This document shows, one piece after another, positions 38,901 to 49,175 of a DNA stretch of 64,000 nucleotides. The notes beneath the pieces are model-generated. The model was not told where the DNA came from and made no database searches. It saw nothing but the letters and a program-made list of their open reading frames with translations. Location of the stretch: the NCBI RefSeq assembly GCF_004682055.1, contig NZ_QUZU01000004.1:1-64000 (forward strand), in the 5' to 3' direction. How positions within the stretch are numbered: position 1 is the first letter of the stretch; each line of letters begins with the position of its first letter. The position numbers were made by a program, and so were the translations under genes. The stretch comes from Pseudomonas kairouanensis. GTDB taxonomy: Bacteria > Pseudomonadota > Gammaproteobacteria > Pseudomonadales > Pseudomonadaceae.

Positions 38901-39018
38901 TCTGCGGCAACGGCGACACCGGCAGCAGGTTGAAGCTCACACCGCCCAGCAACATGATCGCCAGGCTCAGTAGCATGGTGGCTACCGGGCGGCGAATGAA
39001 AGGTCCGGACAGGTTCAT
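35911..39018 (-). CDS. muxC: RND multidrug efflux permease MuxC
   Basis: The protein has 1035 residues and is a full-length RND transporter with twelve membrane helices. It shows [19 protein letters not shown] at the N-terminus, [19 protein letters not shown] (helix 4 proton-relay aspartates), the large periplasmic loops, and [20 protein letters not shown]. The MdtC/MuxC assignment comes from its order after a second permease and from SNPRP-like features of this branch. MuxB and MuxC form a heteromultimeric pump. It overlaps muxB and opmB by four bases on each side. Confidence 0.92.
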   Translation of the reverse strand: MNLSGPFIRRPVATMLLSLAIMLLGGVSFNLLPVSPLPQIDFPVIVVSASLPGASPEVMASTVATPLERSFGAIAGITTMSSSSSQGSTRVILAFDSDRDINGAAREVQAAINASRNLLPSGMRSMPTYKKINPSQAPIMVLSLTSDVLQKGQLYDLASTILSQSLSQVPGVGEVQIGGSSLPAVRIELEPKALDQYGVALDDVRNTIANANQRRPKGSLEDSERNWQIQANDQLEKAKDYEPLLIRYQNGAALRLGDVAKISDGVEDRYNSGFFNNEPAVLLVINRQSGANIIETVRQIKAQLPALQAVLPSSVKLNLAMDRSPVITATLHEAEMTLLIAVALVVLVVYLFLGNFRASLIPTLAVPVSLVGTFAVMYLFGFSLNNFSLMALILATGLVVDDAIVVLENISRHIDDGVPPMKAAYLGAQEVGFTLLSMNVSLVAVFLSILFMGGIVTNLFREFSITLSAAIIVSLVVSLTLTPMLCARWLKPHIKGRMTGLQRWSQKVNDRMVAVYATSLDWVLRHRRLTLLSLLITVGVNVALYVVVPKTFMPQQDTGQLIGFVRGDDGLSFNVMQPKMETFRQAVLKDPAVQSVAGFIGGNNGTNNAVMLVRLKPISERKVSAQAVIERLRKDVPLVPGGRLFLMADQDLQFGGSRDQTSAQYSYILQSGDLAALRLWYPKVVAALRELPQLTAIDAREGRGAAQVTLVVDRDQAKRLGIDMSMVTAVLNNAYSQRQISTIYDSLNQYQVVMEVNPKYAQDPITLNQMQVITADGARVPLSTIAHYENSLADDRVSHEGQFASENIAFDMAPGVTVEQGTAAIERAIAKVGLPEDVIAKMAGTADAFAATQKGQPFMILGALVAVYLVLGILYESYIHPLTILSTLPSAGVGAMLAIYLTGGEFSLISLLGLFLLIGVVKKNAILMIDLALQLERNDGMGPLESIRSACLLRLRPILMTTLAAILGALPLLLGTGDGAEMRRPLGLTIIGGLVFSQVLTLYTTPVVYLYLDRARHRFNRWRGVRTDAALDTAL

Positions 39019-42000
39019 GACTCAACCGGCTCCAGGCTTTGCGGCTCTTTGCGCCAGCGACGGCCAAGGCGGTCGAAATACAGGTAGATCACCGGCGTGG
39101 TGAACAGGGTCAATACCTGGCTCACCAGCAAGCCGCCGACCATCACCAGGCCCAGGGGTTGGCGCAATTCAGCGCCCGACCCGGTGGCCAGCATCAACGG
39201 CACCGCACCGAACAGCGCAGCCAGGGTGGTCATCAGGATCGGCCGGAAGCGCAGCAGCGCCGCCTGGTAAATCGCCGTCTGTGGGTCCAGGCCCTGGTTG
39301 CGCTCGGCGTCGAGGGCGAAGTCGATCATCATGATCGCGTTTTTCTTCACGATACCGATCAGCAAAATGATGCCGATGATCGCGATCATGCCCAGGTCAT
39401 TGCCACTGAGCAGCAACGCCAGCAAGGCCCCGACTGCGGCGGACGGCAAGGTGGAGAGGATGGTGATCGGGTGGATATAGCTCTCGTACAGCACCCCCAG
39501 CACGATGTACATGGTGACCACCGCGGCAAGAATCAGCAGCAAGGTGCTCGACAGCGAGGCCTCGAACGCCTGCGCCGCGCCCTGGAACTGGGTTTGCACC
39601 CCCACCGGCATGCCGATGTCTTTCTGGGTCTGGTTGATCAGGTCCACGCCTTTGCCCAGCGCCACACCGGGGGCCAGGTTGAACGACATCATCACCGCCG
39701 GGAACTGGCCGATATGGGCAATGGCCAATTGGGCCTGGCGTTGCTCCACACGGGCCAGGCTGGACAGGCGTACCTGGCCGCCGTCGGTGGTTTTAACGTG
39801 GATCTGGTTCAGTGCATCCGGGCCGAGGGTTTCGCCGGATTGGGCCTGCAACACCACACGGTATTGGCTGGCCTGGGTATAGATGGTGGAAATCTGCCGC
39901 TGGCCAAAGGCGTCGTACAGCGCGTCGGTGATGGTGGACACGCTGACGCCCAGGCGCGAGGCCGCGTCGCGGTCGATCACCAGGTACACCTGCAGGCCCT
40001 TGTCCTGCAGGTCGCTGGCGACATCGGTGAGTTCCGGCAATTGGCTCAAGGCGTGCACCAACTTGTCGCTCCATAGCGCCAGCAGGTCGGCGTCCGGCGA
40101 CGACATGCTGAACTGGTACTGGGTGCGGCTCACGCGGTCTTCGATGGTCAGGTCCTGCACCGGCTGCATGAACAGGCGGATACCCACCAGCTTGTCGATC
40201 TGCGGTTGCAGCCGGGTGATCACCTCGGCCGCGCTCAAGTCACGCTGGCCGTGGGGCTTGAGGTTGATCAGCAAGCGCCCGCTGTTGAGGGTGGCGTTAT
40301 CGCCATCCACACCAATGTAGGAAGACAGGCTTTCTACCGCCGGGTCCTCCAGGATGATCTTGGCCAATTCCTGCTGGCGCTGGCTCATGGCCGCGAAGGA
40401 AATCGACTGCGGCGCCTCGGAAATACCCTGGATCACGCCGGTGTCCTGCACCGGGAAAAAGCCCTTGGGCACCATCAGGTACAGGAACACGGTCAAGCCC
40501 AGGGTAGCGATGGCCACCAGCAGGGTCAGCGGCTGGTGCTTGAGCACCCACTGCAATTTGCGCCCGTAGGCTTCGATCAACCAGTCGATCCATGCGCCGC
40601 TGGCTTTATAAAAACGCCCCTGCTCTTCTTCCTTGGGTTCACGCTTAAGCAAGCGTGCACACATCATCGGCGTGAGGGTTAGCGACACCACCAGCGAAAT
40701 CAGGATCGCCACCGCCAGGGTGATGGCAAATTCGCGGAACAACCGCCCCACTACGTCGGCCATGAACAGCAACGGAATCAGTACCGCAATCAGCGACAAC
40801 GTCAGGGAAATCAAGGTAAAGCCGATTTGCTTGGCGCCCTTGAGCGCTGCCGCCATCGGCGTTTCACCTTCTTCGATATAGCGGGAGATGTTCTCCAGCA
40901 TGACGATGGCATCGTCCACCACAAAGCCGGTGGCGATGGTCAATGCCATCAGCGTCAGGTTATTGATGGAAAAACCGGCCAGGTACATCACGCCAAAGGT
41001 GCCCACCAAGGACAGGGGTACCGCGATGGACGGAATAATCGTGGCGCTGACCCGGCGCAGGAACAGGAACGTCACCATCACCACCAGGGCAATGGCGATC
41101 AGCAATTCGTGTTGCACATCGGTCACCGAGGCGCGGATGGTCTGGGTACGGTCGGTAAGTACCGTCACATCCAGGCCGGCTGGCAGGTTGTCGGTGATGC
41201 TCGGCAGCAGCGCTTTGATGCGGTCGACCACCTCGATCACGTTGGCACCCGGTTGGCGCTGGATATTGAGCAGCACGGCCTGGTTTTCATTGGCCCAGGC
41301 GGCGAGGCGTTCGTTCTCGGCGCCGTCGACGATCTGTGCCACGTCTTTGAGACGCAACGGCGCACCGTTGTTGTAGGCCAGGATCAGCTCGGCGTACTGC
41401 TGGGGCGAAACCAGTTGGTCGTTGGCATCGAGCATCGACACACGAGTAGGCCCGTCAAAGTTGCCCTTGGGCTGGTTGACGTTGGAAGCGGCGATCAGGG
41501 TGCGCACGTCCGACAGGTTCAGGCCATTGGCCGCCAGGGCCTCGGGGTTGACCTTGATGCGCACGGCCTGGCGCTGGCCGCCGGCGATGCTGACCATGCC
41601 GACGCCGCTGATCTGGGCAATTTTTTGCGCCATGCGCGTGTCGACCAGGTCATTGAGCTTGGGCAACAACATCGTCTTGGAGGTGACGGCCAGGGTCAGC
41701 ACCGGGGTATCCGCCGGGTTGACCTTGTTGTACACCGGCGGCGCCGGCAAATCCTTGGGCAACAGGTTGGTGGCGGCGTTGATCGCGGCCTGCACTTGTT
41801 GCTCGGCAACGTCCATATTGACGTCGAGGTTGAAGCGCAGGGTCAGCACCGAGGCCCCGCCAGAGCTGGTGGACGCCATCTGCGTAAGCCCGGGCATTTG
41901 CCCGAACTGGCGCTCCAGCGGCGCGGTGACCGCACTGGTCATCACGTCCGGGCTGGCGCCGGGATACAGGGTCATCACCCGGATGGTCGGGTAATCCACC

Positions 42001-42116
42001 TGGGGCAAGGCCGACACCGGCAGCAAGCGATAGGCAATGATGCCGGCCAGGACAATGGCCAGCATGCTCAGCGTGGTGGCGACCGGGCGAAGAATAAACA
42101 GCCGCGAGAGGTTCAT
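39015..42116 (-). CDS. muxB: RND multidrug efflux permease MuxB
   Basis: The protein has 1033 residues. It starts [20 protein letters not shown] and shows [20 protein letters not shown] with the helix 4 aspartate pair and [20 protein letters not shown], typical of RND pumps. It is paralogous to MuxC and is the MdtB-type subunit. Known MuxABC-OpmB pumps export aztreonam, novobiocin, macrolides and flavonoids in P. aeruginosa; the range here is untested. The start and stop overlap neighbouring genes by four bases, so the operon is translationally coupled. Confidence 0.93.
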   Translation of the reverse strand: MNLSRLFILRPVATTLSMLAIVLAGIIAYRLLPVSALPQVDYPTIRVMTLYPGASPDVMTSAVTAPLERQFGQMPGLTQMASTSSGGASVLTLRFNLDVNMDVAEQQVQAAINAATNLLPKDLPAPPVYNKVNPADTPVLTLAVTSKTMLLPKLNDLVDTRMAQKIAQISGVGMVSIAGGQRQAVRIKVNPEALAANGLNLSDVRTLIAASNVNQPKGNFDGPTRVSMLDANDQLVSPQQYAELILAYNNGAPLRLKDVAQIVDGAENERLAAWANENQAVLLNIQRQPGANVIEVVDRIKALLPSITDNLPAGLDVTVLTDRTQTIRASVTDVQHELLIAIALVVMVTFLFLRRVSATIIPSIAVPLSLVGTFGVMYLAGFSINNLTLMALTIATGFVVDDAIVMLENISRYIEEGETPMAAALKGAKQIGFTLISLTLSLIAVLIPLLFMADVVGRLFREFAITLAVAILISLVVSLTLTPMMCARLLKREPKEEEQGRFYKASGAWIDWLIEAYGRKLQWVLKHQPLTLLVAIATLGLTVFLYLMVPKGFFPVQDTGVIQGISEAPQSISFAAMSQRQQELAKIILEDPAVESLSSYIGVDGDNATLNSGRLLINLKPHGQRDLSAAEVITRLQPQIDKLVGIRLFMQPVQDLTIEDRVSRTQYQFSMSSPDADLLALWSDKLVHALSQLPELTDVASDLQDKGLQVYLVIDRDAASRLGVSVSTITDALYDAFGQRQISTIYTQASQYRVVLQAQSGETLGPDALNQIHVKTTDGGQVRLSSLARVEQRQAQLAIAHIGQFPAVMMSFNLAPGVALGKGVDLINQTQKDIGMPVGVQTQFQGAAQAFEASLSSTLLLILAAVVTMYIVLGVLYESYIHPITILSTLPSAAVGALLALLLSGNDLGMIAIIGIILLIGIVKKNAIMMIDFALDAERNQGLDPQTAIYQAALLRFRPILMTTLAALFGAVPLMLATGSGAELRQPLGLVMVGGLLVSQVLTLFTTPVIYLYFDRLGRRWRKEPQSLEPVES

Positions 42117-43417
42117 GAACCGACCTTTTGCGCCTTGCCGGCGGTGGTGCCGGTCTCCCCTTTTGCCGCAGGCTTGCCTTGCAGGTGCTCGGTGGGCGTG
42201 GTCGGTACTTCGCTGCTGTCGTTGACCACTTCGATCTCGCTGCCGTCCTTCAAGCGGTCGGTGCCTTCCAGCACCACACGATCGCCAGCCACCAGGCCTT
42301 CCTTGATCACGGTGTTGTCGCCATCGGTGTCACCCACCACCAGTGGCTGCACCTTGACCTTCTTGTCGCCATCGAGCTTGTAGACAAAGGTGCCGCTGTT
42401 GCCGAACTGGATTGCCGCAGAGGGCGCCAGCACCACGTTGTGCAGGGTGTCGGCCAGCAGGTGCACGTTGACGAACTGGTTGGGGAACAGCGCCTGGTCC
42501 TTGTTATCGAAGCGGCCCTTGAATTTCAGGGTGCCGGTGGTGACATCGATCTGGTTGTCGAGGCTTTGCAGCACGCCGACCGCCTGCTTCTTCACGTCGC
42601 CACGGTCCCAGGCTTCTACCGGCAGCTTGTTGCCGGCGTGGTAGCGGGTGAGCACGGTGTCGAGAGTATTTTCCGGCAGGGTGAACACCACGTTGATGGG
42701 CTGGGTCTGGGTGATCACAGCAATGAAGGTGGTGTCGTTGGCGGCCACCAGGTTACCCACGTCGACCTGGCGCAAGCCTACGCGGCCGCTGATGGGCGCG
42801 CGGATCTTGGTGAATTCGAGGTTGAGCTTGGCGTCGTCCACCGCGCCCTGGTTGGTCTTGACCGTGCCCTGGTATTGCAGCACCAGCGCTTCGGCGGTGT
42901 CCAGGGTCTGCTTGGCGATACTGTCCTGGGCGTACAGACCGCGATAACGCTCTACATCTACCTGGGCGTTTTTAAGTTGCGCCTGGTTCTGCAACAGCGT
43001 GCCCTGGGCCTGGAGCAAGGCATTCTGGTAGCTGCGCGGGTCGATCTCGGCCAGCAGGTCGCCGGCCTTGACCATTTGCCCTTCTTCAAAGGCGATCTTC
43101 ACCAACTCGCCGCCCACCCGGCTGCGCACATTGATGGTATTGAGCGCCGTGACGGTGCCCAGGGCCTTGTAGTACACCGGGAAATCACCGAGCACCGTCG
43201 GTGCCACACGCACCGGAACCGGCCCGGTGGAACCGCCGAAGCCCGGGCGCATCATCCCCGTCTTGCCAGCACGCCCTGCGGGGGCCTGCTCGGCGCCCTC
43301 TTTATGGCTGGCGGGCCAGAATTTCCAGCACAGGCCGGCGATAACCAGCAGCACGAGCAGGCCGAACAGCCAGCGGCGGGACTTACGGGGGGAGGATTGC
43401 ATGGATTGATCAACCAT
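42113..43417 (-). CDS. muxA: RND periplasmic adaptor MuxA
   Basis: The protein has 434 residues. It has one N-terminal membrane anchor ([19 protein letters not shown]), a lipoyl/barrel-sandwich domain ([20 protein letters not shown] and [19 protein letters not shown]), an alpha-hairpin between them and a beta-barrel with [20 protein letters not shown]. It links the MuxBC permease to OpmB. It is the first gene of the operon muxA-muxB-muxC-opmB, transcribed from the region 43418-43565. The C-terminal tail is Thr, Lys and Gly rich and not conserved. Confidence 0.93.
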   Translation of the reverse strand: MVDQSMQSSPRKSRRWLFGLLVLLVIAGLCWKFWPASHKEGAEQAPAGRAGKTGMMRPGFGGSTGPVPVRVAPTVLGDFPVYYKALGTVTALNTINVRSRVGGELVKIAFEEGQMVKAGDLLAEIDPRSYQNALLQAQGTLLQNQAQLKNAQVDVERYRGLYAQDSIAKQTLDTAEALVLQYQGTVKTNQGAVDDAKLNLEFTKIRAPISGRVGLRQVDVGNLVAANDTTFIAVITQTQPINVVFTLPENTLDTVLTRYHAGNKLPVEAWDRGDVKKQAVGVLQSLDNQIDVTTGTLKFKGRFDNKDQALFPNQFVNVHLLADTLHNVVLAPSAAIQFGNSGTFVYKLDGDKKVKVQPLVVGDTDGDNTVIKEGLVAGDRVVLEGTDRLKDGSEIEVVNDSSEVPTTPTEHLQGKPAAKGETGTTAGKAQKVGS

Positions 43418-43565
43418 TGGGCGCGAGAGCTTCTTCTTTGGGAGGCTGAAAGATAAGCACTGGGGCGCATTTAGAAAAGCGCCTTTACCGGCTATTTACC
43501 TTGGGCTTACAACTTTTAACTTCTGACCTTAGTCCATTCGCTAATTCAGCTAAGCGTTTGACCCC

Positions 43566-43597
43566 TAAATAAAAACGGCCTGGACTAGGCCAGGCCG
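43566..43597 (-). terminator. Rho-independent terminator of tpx
   Basis: On the minus strand CGGCCTGG and CCAGGCCG are perfect arms around a 6-base loop, followed by TTTTTATTT. It lies 53 bases after the tpx stop. Confidence 0.8.
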
Positions 43598-43649
43598 CAA
43601 TCATGTAGCACGCGTGTTACTGCCAGGCGACAGTAATGCGCCGAAACAG

Positions 43650-44150
43650 TTACTTCAAAACAGCCAGGGCGGCTTCGTAGTTTGGCTCGTGGCCAATTTC
43701 GGCAACCAGTTCGCTGTGCAGGACTTTGTCGTTTTCGTCCAGCACCACAACAGCGCGGGCGGTCAGGCTGCGCAGCGGGCCGTCAACGATGTTCACACCG
43801 TAGTCTTCGGAGAAGGCAGCGCTGCGGAAGTCCGACAGGTTCTTCACGTTGTCCAGGCCTTCGGAGCCGCAGAAGCGTGCCTGGGCAAATGGCAGGTCCG
43901 AGGAGATGCACAGCACAACGGTGTTGGCCACATCGTTGGCCTGGGCGTTGAACTTGCGCACCGACGTCGCGCAGGTCGGGGTGTCGACGCTTGGGAAGAT
44001 GTTCAGCACTTTGCGCTTGCCGGCAAAAGTGGCCAGGGTTGCATCCGACAGGTCGCCGGCGGTCAGGGTGAAGTCAGGGGCCTGGGTACCGGCTTGTGGC
44101 AGTTCGCCTTCAACCTGGACAGGGTTACCACGGAGAGTGACTTGAGCCAT
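43650..44150 (-). CDS. tpx: Thiol peroxidase
   Basis: The protein has 166 residues, the usual Tpx length. [17 protein letters not shown] carries the peroxidatic Cys60, and [17 protein letters not shown] the resolving Cys94, the atypical two-cysteine arrangement of Tpx. It reduces hydrogen peroxide and alkyl peroxides with thioredoxin. The ATG at 44150 gives [11 protein letters not shown], the normal N-terminus. It is monocistronic, with its own terminator at 43566-43597. Confidence 0.96.
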   Translation of the reverse strand: MAQVTLRGNPVQVEGELPQAGTQAPDFTLTAGDLSDATLATFAGKRKVLNIFPSVDTPTCATSVRKFNAQANDVANTVVLCISSDLPFAQARFCGSEGLDNVKNLSDFRSAAFSEDYGVNIVDGPLRSLTARAVVVLDENDKVLHSELVAEIGHEPNYEAALAVLK

Positions 44151-44308
44151 GAACGGAATCCTTATGCTGGGTTTATTGAAACGAATTCGAGAGGCGGAAG
44201 TTAACCACAAAGTGGTGTGACTACCTACCGCCGAACACAAATTGTCATCCTGCCCCTTTGTGGTTTAATTGCGCGCTTTGCGCACCCTCCCCAAGGAAAC
44301 TGTTGTTG

Positions 44309-45598
44309 ATGAATCAGCCTGCCACCCGAGTTCTGGTCATTGGATACGTCTGGCCCGAGCCCCGCTCCTCTGCCGCTGGCGGGCACATGATGCAAATACT
44401 GGAAACTTTTCTTACGCAAAATTGGGAAATCACCTTTAGCAGCCCCGCCGCCCTCGGCGAGCACAAGGCCGACTTGCAAGCCCTGGGTATCGCCGAGCGC
44501 GCCATCGAGCTGAATAACAGCAGTTTCGACGACTTTATCCGCGAACTGGCCCCGGACATCGTGCTGTTCGACCGTTTCATGATGGAGGAGCAATTCGGCT
44601 GGCGCGTCGAAAAATGCTGCCCAGACGCCGTGCGTGTGCTGGAAACCTCTGACCTGCAAAGCCTGCGCGATGCCCGTCACCAGCGCCTCAAAGACCACCT
44701 CAAGGCCCACGCCGACGGCGACGACTTCAGCACGTTGTTCGCGCCAGCGCTGGCAGAGGAATTCCAGCTGATGGCCACCACCGATGTCGCCAAGCGCGAG
44801 ATCGCCGCGATCTACCGCTGTGATGTCAGCCTGATGATCTCCGATGTGGAAATACGCCTGCTCACCGAGCAGTTCAAGGTGCCCTCCGCCCTGCTCCACT
44901 GGTGCCCGTTGATGCTTGCGCCGCCCGCCGAGGCGTTCGCCCCGTATGAAGCACGCGCGCACTTCCTCAGCATCGGCAACTTCCGCCACGCCCCCAACTG
45001 GGATGCGGTGCTGTGGATGAAAAACAGCCTGTGGCCGCTGATCCGCCAACAGCTGCCAGGCGCCCAGTTGCACCTCTACGGTTCCTACACACCGCCCAAG
45101 GCCACCGCACTGCATAACCCGGCCCAGGGTTTTCATGTGATGAACTGGGCCGAAGATGCACTGCAAGTGATGAGCGCGGCGCGCATCTGCCTGGCGCCGT
45201 TGCGGTTTGGCGCCGGCATCAAGGGCAAGTTGGCGGATGCGATGCTCTGTGGCACGCCAAATATCACCACGCCCATCGGTGCCGAGGCCATGGGCGATGA
45301 CCAGCCATGGCCGGGTGTGATCGAACAGTCTGCGCCGGCACTCGCCGCCGCTGCCGTCGCGCTGTACCAGGACCGCGAGCGCTGGACCCAGGCTCAGGAA
45401 GACGGCCGCCGCCTGCTGACGCGCCGCTACGACCAGGCCTACCATGGCCCGGCGCTGGTGGCGTGCCTGGAGCACTGTCGCGAAAACCTCAGCGCCCATC
45501 GGCGGGACAACTTCACCGGGAGCATGCTGCGCCACCATGCGCATAAAAGTACTCAGTACATGTCCCAGTGGATCGAGGCGAAAAACCGCAACCTATAA
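44309..45598 (+). CDS. Glycosyltransferase, GT4-like
   Basis: The protein has 429 residues. The N-terminal VLVIGYVWPEPRSSAAGGHM is a GT-B donor-side beginning, and the C-terminal half contains FLSIGNFRHAPNWDAVLWM and LAPLRFGAGIKGKLADAMLC followed by GTPNITTPIGAEAM, the nucleotide-sugar binding region of GT4 enzymes. There is no membrane segment. It lies alone, divergent from tpx and 72 bases before mtlR; the acceptor is not deducible. Confidence 0.82.
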   Translation: MNQPATRVLVIGYVWPEPRSSAAGGHMMQILETFLTQNWEITFSSPAALGEHKADLQALGIAERAIELNNSSFDDFIRELAPDIVLFDRFMMEEQFGWRVEKCCPDAVRVLETSDLQSLRDARHQRLKDHLKAHADGDDFSTLFAPALAEEFQLMATTDVAKREIAAIYRCDVSLMISDVEIRLLTEQFKVPSALLHWCPLMLAPPAEAFAPYEARAHFLSIGNFRHAPNWDAVLWMKNSLWPLIRQQLPGAQLHLYGSYTPPKATALHNPAQGFHVMNWAEDALQVMSAARICLAPLRFGAGIKGKLADAMLCGTPNITTPIGAEAMGDDQPWPGVIEQSAPALAAAAVALYQDRERWTQAQEDGRRLLTRRYDQAYHGPALVACLEHCRENLSAHRRDNFTGSMLRHHAHKSTQYMSQWIEAKNRNL

Positions 45599-45670
45599 AC
45601 ACCGGGCTGGCAGGTGCGTACACATAGGGGCATTATTCGGCTCGCACCCTAACAATAAAGCGACGGCAGC

Positions 45671-46576
45671 ATGACCCGAGCAACGCGCATCACCGACCCT
45701 TCCTACGAACTGATGGACGATCACAACGGCCTGTCCATCATTTATCGCCAGCATGGTTTCCCCTGCCCGCTGGTGCGCTGGCATTTCCACAAGGAATACG
45801 AGCTGCACCTGATCGTCGCCAGCTCCGGCAAAGTGTTTATCGGCGACTACATCGGCAACTTCTACCCGGAAAGCCTGTTTCTCACCGGCCCCAACCTGCC
45901 CCACAACTGGATCAGCCAGGTCGAAGAAGACGAAGTGGTGCCCAAGCGCGACATGTTGGTGAACTTCACCGATGAACTGTTGGAGAGCGGCAGCCAGATC
46001 TTCACCGAACTCAAGAGCCTGTCACCGCTGCTGGACCGCGCGCAGTACGGCATCGAATTTCGCTGCAAAAAGACCATCGCCCAGGCCATGACCCTGATGC
46101 AACGCATCGAGGACGCCCAGGGCATGGCGCGCCTGGGGCACTTCTTTATCCTGCTGGAAGTGTTGAGTGCCTGTGAGGACTACCAACTGCTGTCGGGCGT
46201 GACCACACCGCAGTTGGCCGATGAGCACAGCATCGACCGCACCAACCGCGCGGTGGACTACATTTTTGCCCACTACGCACGGGAATTGCCGCTCGAAGAG
46301 GTGGCGGACTACCTGGGCATGAAGCCAACGTATTTCTCGCGGGTGTTTAAACAAGCGACCGGGCGCACGTTTATCGAATTCGTCAATCGGCTGCGGATCA
46401 GCAAGTCGTGCGAGTTACTGGCGGACGGTGATAAAGCGGTGACGGATGTGTGTTTTGAGTCGGGCTTCAACAATATTTCCAACTTCAATCGGCGGTTTCA
46501 GCAGCTTAAAGGCATGACGCCATCCCACTACAGGCGCCTGGCGGTGCAGCGGCTGACCGAGAAAAACCTGGCTTAA
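45671..46576 (+). CDS. mtlR: Mannitol operon activator, AraC/XylS family
   Basis: The protein has 301 residues. The N-terminal cupin-like sensor includes VRWHFHKEYELHLIVASSGK, and the C-terminus holds the double helix-turn-helix (LEEVADYLGMKPTYFSRVFK, then VTDVCFESGFNNISNFNRRF). This matches MtlR of P. fluorescens, which activates mtlEFGKDYZ on mannitol, sorbitol or arabitol. It is directly upstream of mtlE in the same direction, with 179 bases between that carry the promoter. Confidence 0.94.
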   Translation: MTRATRITDPSYELMDDHNGLSIIYRQHGFPCPLVRWHFHKEYELHLIVASSGKVFIGDYIGNFYPESLFLTGPNLPHNWISQVEEDEVVPKRDMLVNFTDELLESGSQIFTELKSLSPLLDRAQYGIEFRCKKTIAQAMTLMQRIEDAQGMARLGHFFILLEVLSACEDYQLLSGVTTPQLADEHSIDRTNRAVDYIFAHYARELPLEEVADYLGMKPTYFSRVFKQATGRTFIEFVNRLRISKSCELLADGDKAVTDVCFESGFNNISNFNRRFQQLKGMTPSHYRRLAVQRLTEKNLA

Positions 46577-46599
46577 AGGTTTCAGTCCAAGAACTGACG

Positions 46600-46665
46600 A
46601 GTGCAAAAAAGTATCAGTCCCAGTGCGCCCAAGGATTTGTCACAACCCCATTTCAAGGCTGTAAT
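46600..46665 (+). promoter_or_regulatory. mtlE promoter and candidate MtlR half-sites
   Basis: AGTGC occurs at 46600-46604 and again at 46622-46626, two helical turns apart, as expected for an AraC-type activator. A sigma-70 promoter follows: TTGTCA (46637-46642), 17 bases, TGTAAT (46660-46665). The second repeat ends 10 bases before the -35. Confidence 0.5.
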
Positions 46666-46755
46666 CAACCGCACACTCTTCCTGACTCCTTGTAGGAAGA
46701 CACAACAACAATAACTGTCCTTCTGTAGCCCTTGGGCGCGGAAATGGAGTGCGCG

Positions 46756-48078
46756 ATGAAGTTCACAGCAAAAGCTCTGCTTGTCTCTACCTGCATGATG
46801 ACCTGCATGACCCTCAGCGCCGTCAGCCTTGGCGCGCAAACCCTGACCATTGCCACCGTCAACAACAGCGACATGATCCGCATGCAAAAGCTATCGAAAA
46901 CCTTCGAGGCCGAGCATCCGGAGATCAAGCTGAACTGGGTGGTGCTCGAAGAAAACGTACTGCGCCAACGCCTGACCACCGACATCGCCACCCAAGGTGG
47001 ACAGTTCGACGTGTTGACCATCGGCATGTACGAAGCTGCACTGTGGGGTGCCAAGGGTTGGCTGGAGCCGATGAAAGACCTGCCAGCTTCCTACGACCTG
47101 GACGATGTATTCCCTTCGGTGCGTGACGGTTTGTCCGTCAAGGGTTCGCTGTACGCCCTGCCGTTCTACGCCGAAAGCTCGATCACCTATTACCGCACCG
47201 ACCTGTTCAAGGACGCCGGGCTGACCATGCCCGAGCACCCGACCTGGACCCAGATCGGCGAGTTCGCCAGCAAGCTCACCGACAAGAGCAAAGAGCAATA
47301 CGGCCTGTGCCTGCGCGGCAAAGCCGGTTGGGGCGAGAACATGGCGCTGATCACCACCCTGGCCAACGGCTACGGTGCGCGCTGGTTCGATGAGAAGTGG
47401 CAGCCAGAATTCAATGGCCCGGAATGGAAGGACGCGCTGAACTTCTACGTCGACAACATGAAAAAATCCGGCCCGCCGGGCGCCTCCAGCAACGGTTTCA
47501 ACGAAAACCTCGCACTGTTCAACAGCGGCAAGTGTGCGATCTGGGTCGATGCCAGCGTGGCCGGCTCGTTTGTCACCGACAAGACGCAAAGCAAGGTGGC
47601 GGACCACGTCGGCTTCACCTTCGCCCCTCACGAGAAGACCGACAAGGGCACCTCGTGGCTGTACTCCTGGAGCCTGGCAATCCCTACCAGCTCCAAGGCC
47701 AAGGACGCCGCCAAGGTGTTCACCAGTTGGGCAACGTCCAAGGAATACGGCGCGCTGGTGGCCAAGACCGACGGCGTTGCCAACGTACCGCCAGGCACAC
47801 GCAAGTCCACCTACAGCGACGAGTACATGAAAGCCGCTCCGTTTGCCAAGGTCACGCTGGAATCGCTGAAAGTGGCGGACCCGACCAAGCCGACCCTCAA
47901 GCCAGTGCCCTATATCGGCATTCAGTTGGTGACCATTCCTGAGTTCCAGGCCATTGGCACCCAGGTGGGCAAGTTCTTCTCGGGTGCGCTGACCGGTCAG
48001 CAAACGGTTGATGCAGCACTGACCGCCGCGCAGACCACCACCGAGCGGGAAATGAAGCGGGCCGGTTACCCCAAATAA
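46756..48078 (+). CDS. mtlE: Polyol ABC transporter, substrate-binding protein
   Basis: The protein has 440 residues. A signal peptide ends near LSAVSLGA (residue 27) and the mature protein starts QTLTIATVNNSD. It belongs to the family 1 solute-binding proteins (YAESSITYYRTDLFKDAGL, TWTQIGEFASKL). It captures mannitol, sorbitol or arabitol in the periplasm and delivers it to MtlFG. GGAG lies six bases before the ATG at 46756. A REPIN separates it from mtlF. Confidence 0.95.
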   Translation: MKFTAKALLVSTCMMTCMTLSAVSLGAQTLTIATVNNSDMIRMQKLSKTFEAEHPEIKLNWVVLEENVLRQRLTTDIATQGGQFDVLTIGMYEAALWGAKGWLEPMKDLPASYDLDDVFPSVRDGLSVKGSLYALPFYAESSITYYRTDLFKDAGLTMPEHPTWTQIGEFASKLTDKSKEQYGLCLRGKAGWGENMALITTLANGYGARWFDEKWQPEFNGPEWKDALNFYVDNMKKSGPPGASSNGFNENLALFNSGKCAIWVDASVAGSFVTDKTQSKVADHVGFTFAPHEKTDKGTSWLYSWSLAIPTSSKAKDAAKVFTSWATSKEYGALVAKTDGVANVPPGTRKSTYSDEYMKAAPFAKVTLESLKVADPTKPTLKPVPYIGIQLVTIPEFQAIGTQVGKFFSGALTGQQTVDAALTAAQTTTEREMKRAGYPK

Positions 48079-48097
48079 AGTGGGTACACCGCGGTAA

Positions 48098-48188
48098 ATG
48101 TGGGAGCGGGCTTGCTCGCGAATGCGGTCTTCCAGTGAATACTTCAGTGACTGACACTCCGTATTCGCGAGCAAGCCCGCTCCCACAC
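48098..48188. repeat. REPIN between mtlE and mtlF
   Basis: ATGTGGGAGCGGGCTTGCTC and GAGCAAGCCCGCTCCCACA form the two arms around about 45 bases. It is inside the mtl operon, directly after the binding-protein gene. Confidence 0.9.
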
Positions 48189-48238
48189 TGACCGCGCTTC
48201 GATTCTAGTTCTGCATGTACCTGACTGGTTCTGATCCT

Positions 48239-49165
48239 ATGAATACCAACACTGCCCAAGTGCAAACCGCCGTGCCGGACAAACCGCGCAAAAACCGCCT
48301 GGCCAACCCCGGCTGGTTCCTTGTCAGCCCCTCGGTGGCCCTGCTGCTGCTGTGGATGATCGTGCCCCTGGGCATGACCCTGTACTTCTCCCTGATTCGC
48401 TACAACCTGCTCTACCCCGGCGAAAACCAGTTCGTGGGGCTGGAGAACTTCACCTACTTCATCACCGACTCGGGGTTCCTGCCCGGCGCTACCAACACCC
48501 TGCTGCTGGTGGGCAGCGTGCTACTGATCAGCGTGGTGTTTGGCGTGTTGATCAGCGCCCTGCTCGAAGCCAGTGAGTTTCTCGGCCGTGGCCTGGTGCG
48601 GGTGCTGTTGATCTCGCCGTTCTTCATCATGCCCACCGTCGGTGCGCTGATCTGGAAAAACCTGATTTTCCACCCGGTCTCCGGGATTCTTGCCGCTGTG
48701 TGGAAGTTCTTTGGCGCCGAACCGGTGGACTGGCTGGCGCACTACCCGTTGCTGTCGATCATCATCATTGTGTCGTGGCAATGGCTGCCCTTCGCCATCC
48801 TGTTGTTGATGACCGCCATGCAGTCCCTCGACCAGGAACAAAAGGAAGCCGCGCGCCTGGACGGTGCCGGCGCCATCGCGATTTTCTGGCACCTCACCCT
48901 GCCCCACCTGGCCCGGCCGATTGCGGTGGTGGTGATGATCGAGACGATCTTTCTGCTCTCGGTGTTCGCCGAAATCTTCACCACCACCAACGGTGGCCCC
49001 GGCTACGCGTCTACCAACCTGGCCTACCTGATCTACAACCAGGCGCTGGTGCAGTTCGACGTGGGCATGGCCTCGGCCGGCGGCTTGATTGCCGTGGTCA
49101 TCGCCAATATCGCGGCGATCATCCTGGTGCGGATGATCGGCAAAAACCTGACTGACAAGCCTTGA
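48239..49165 (+). CDS. mtlF: Polyol ABC transporter permease
   Basis: The protein has 308 residues and six membrane helices. EAARLDGAGAIAIFWHLTLP is the EAA loop that contacts the ATPase. It forms the membrane channel with MtlG, as in MalF-type carbohydrate importers. The ATG at 48239 begins after the REPIN; an upstream in-frame ATG at 48215 would add only eight residues. It lies ten bases before mtlG. Confidence 0.94.
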   Translation: MNTNTAQVQTAVPDKPRKNRLANPGWFLVSPSVALLLLWMIVPLGMTLYFSLIRYNLLYPGENQFVGLENFTYFITDSGFLPGATNTLLLVGSVLLISVVFGVLISALLEASEFLGRGLVRVLLISPFFIMPTVGALIWKNLIFHPVSGILAAVWKFFGAEPVDWLAHYPLLSIIIIVSWQWLPFAILLLMTAMQSLDQEQKEAARLDGAGAIAIFWHLTLPHLARPIAVVVMIETIFLLSVFAEIFTTTNGGPGYASTNLAYLIYNQALVQFDVGMASAGGLIAVVIANIAAIILVRMIGKNLTDKP

Positions 49166-49175
49166 GGGCCGCGCC

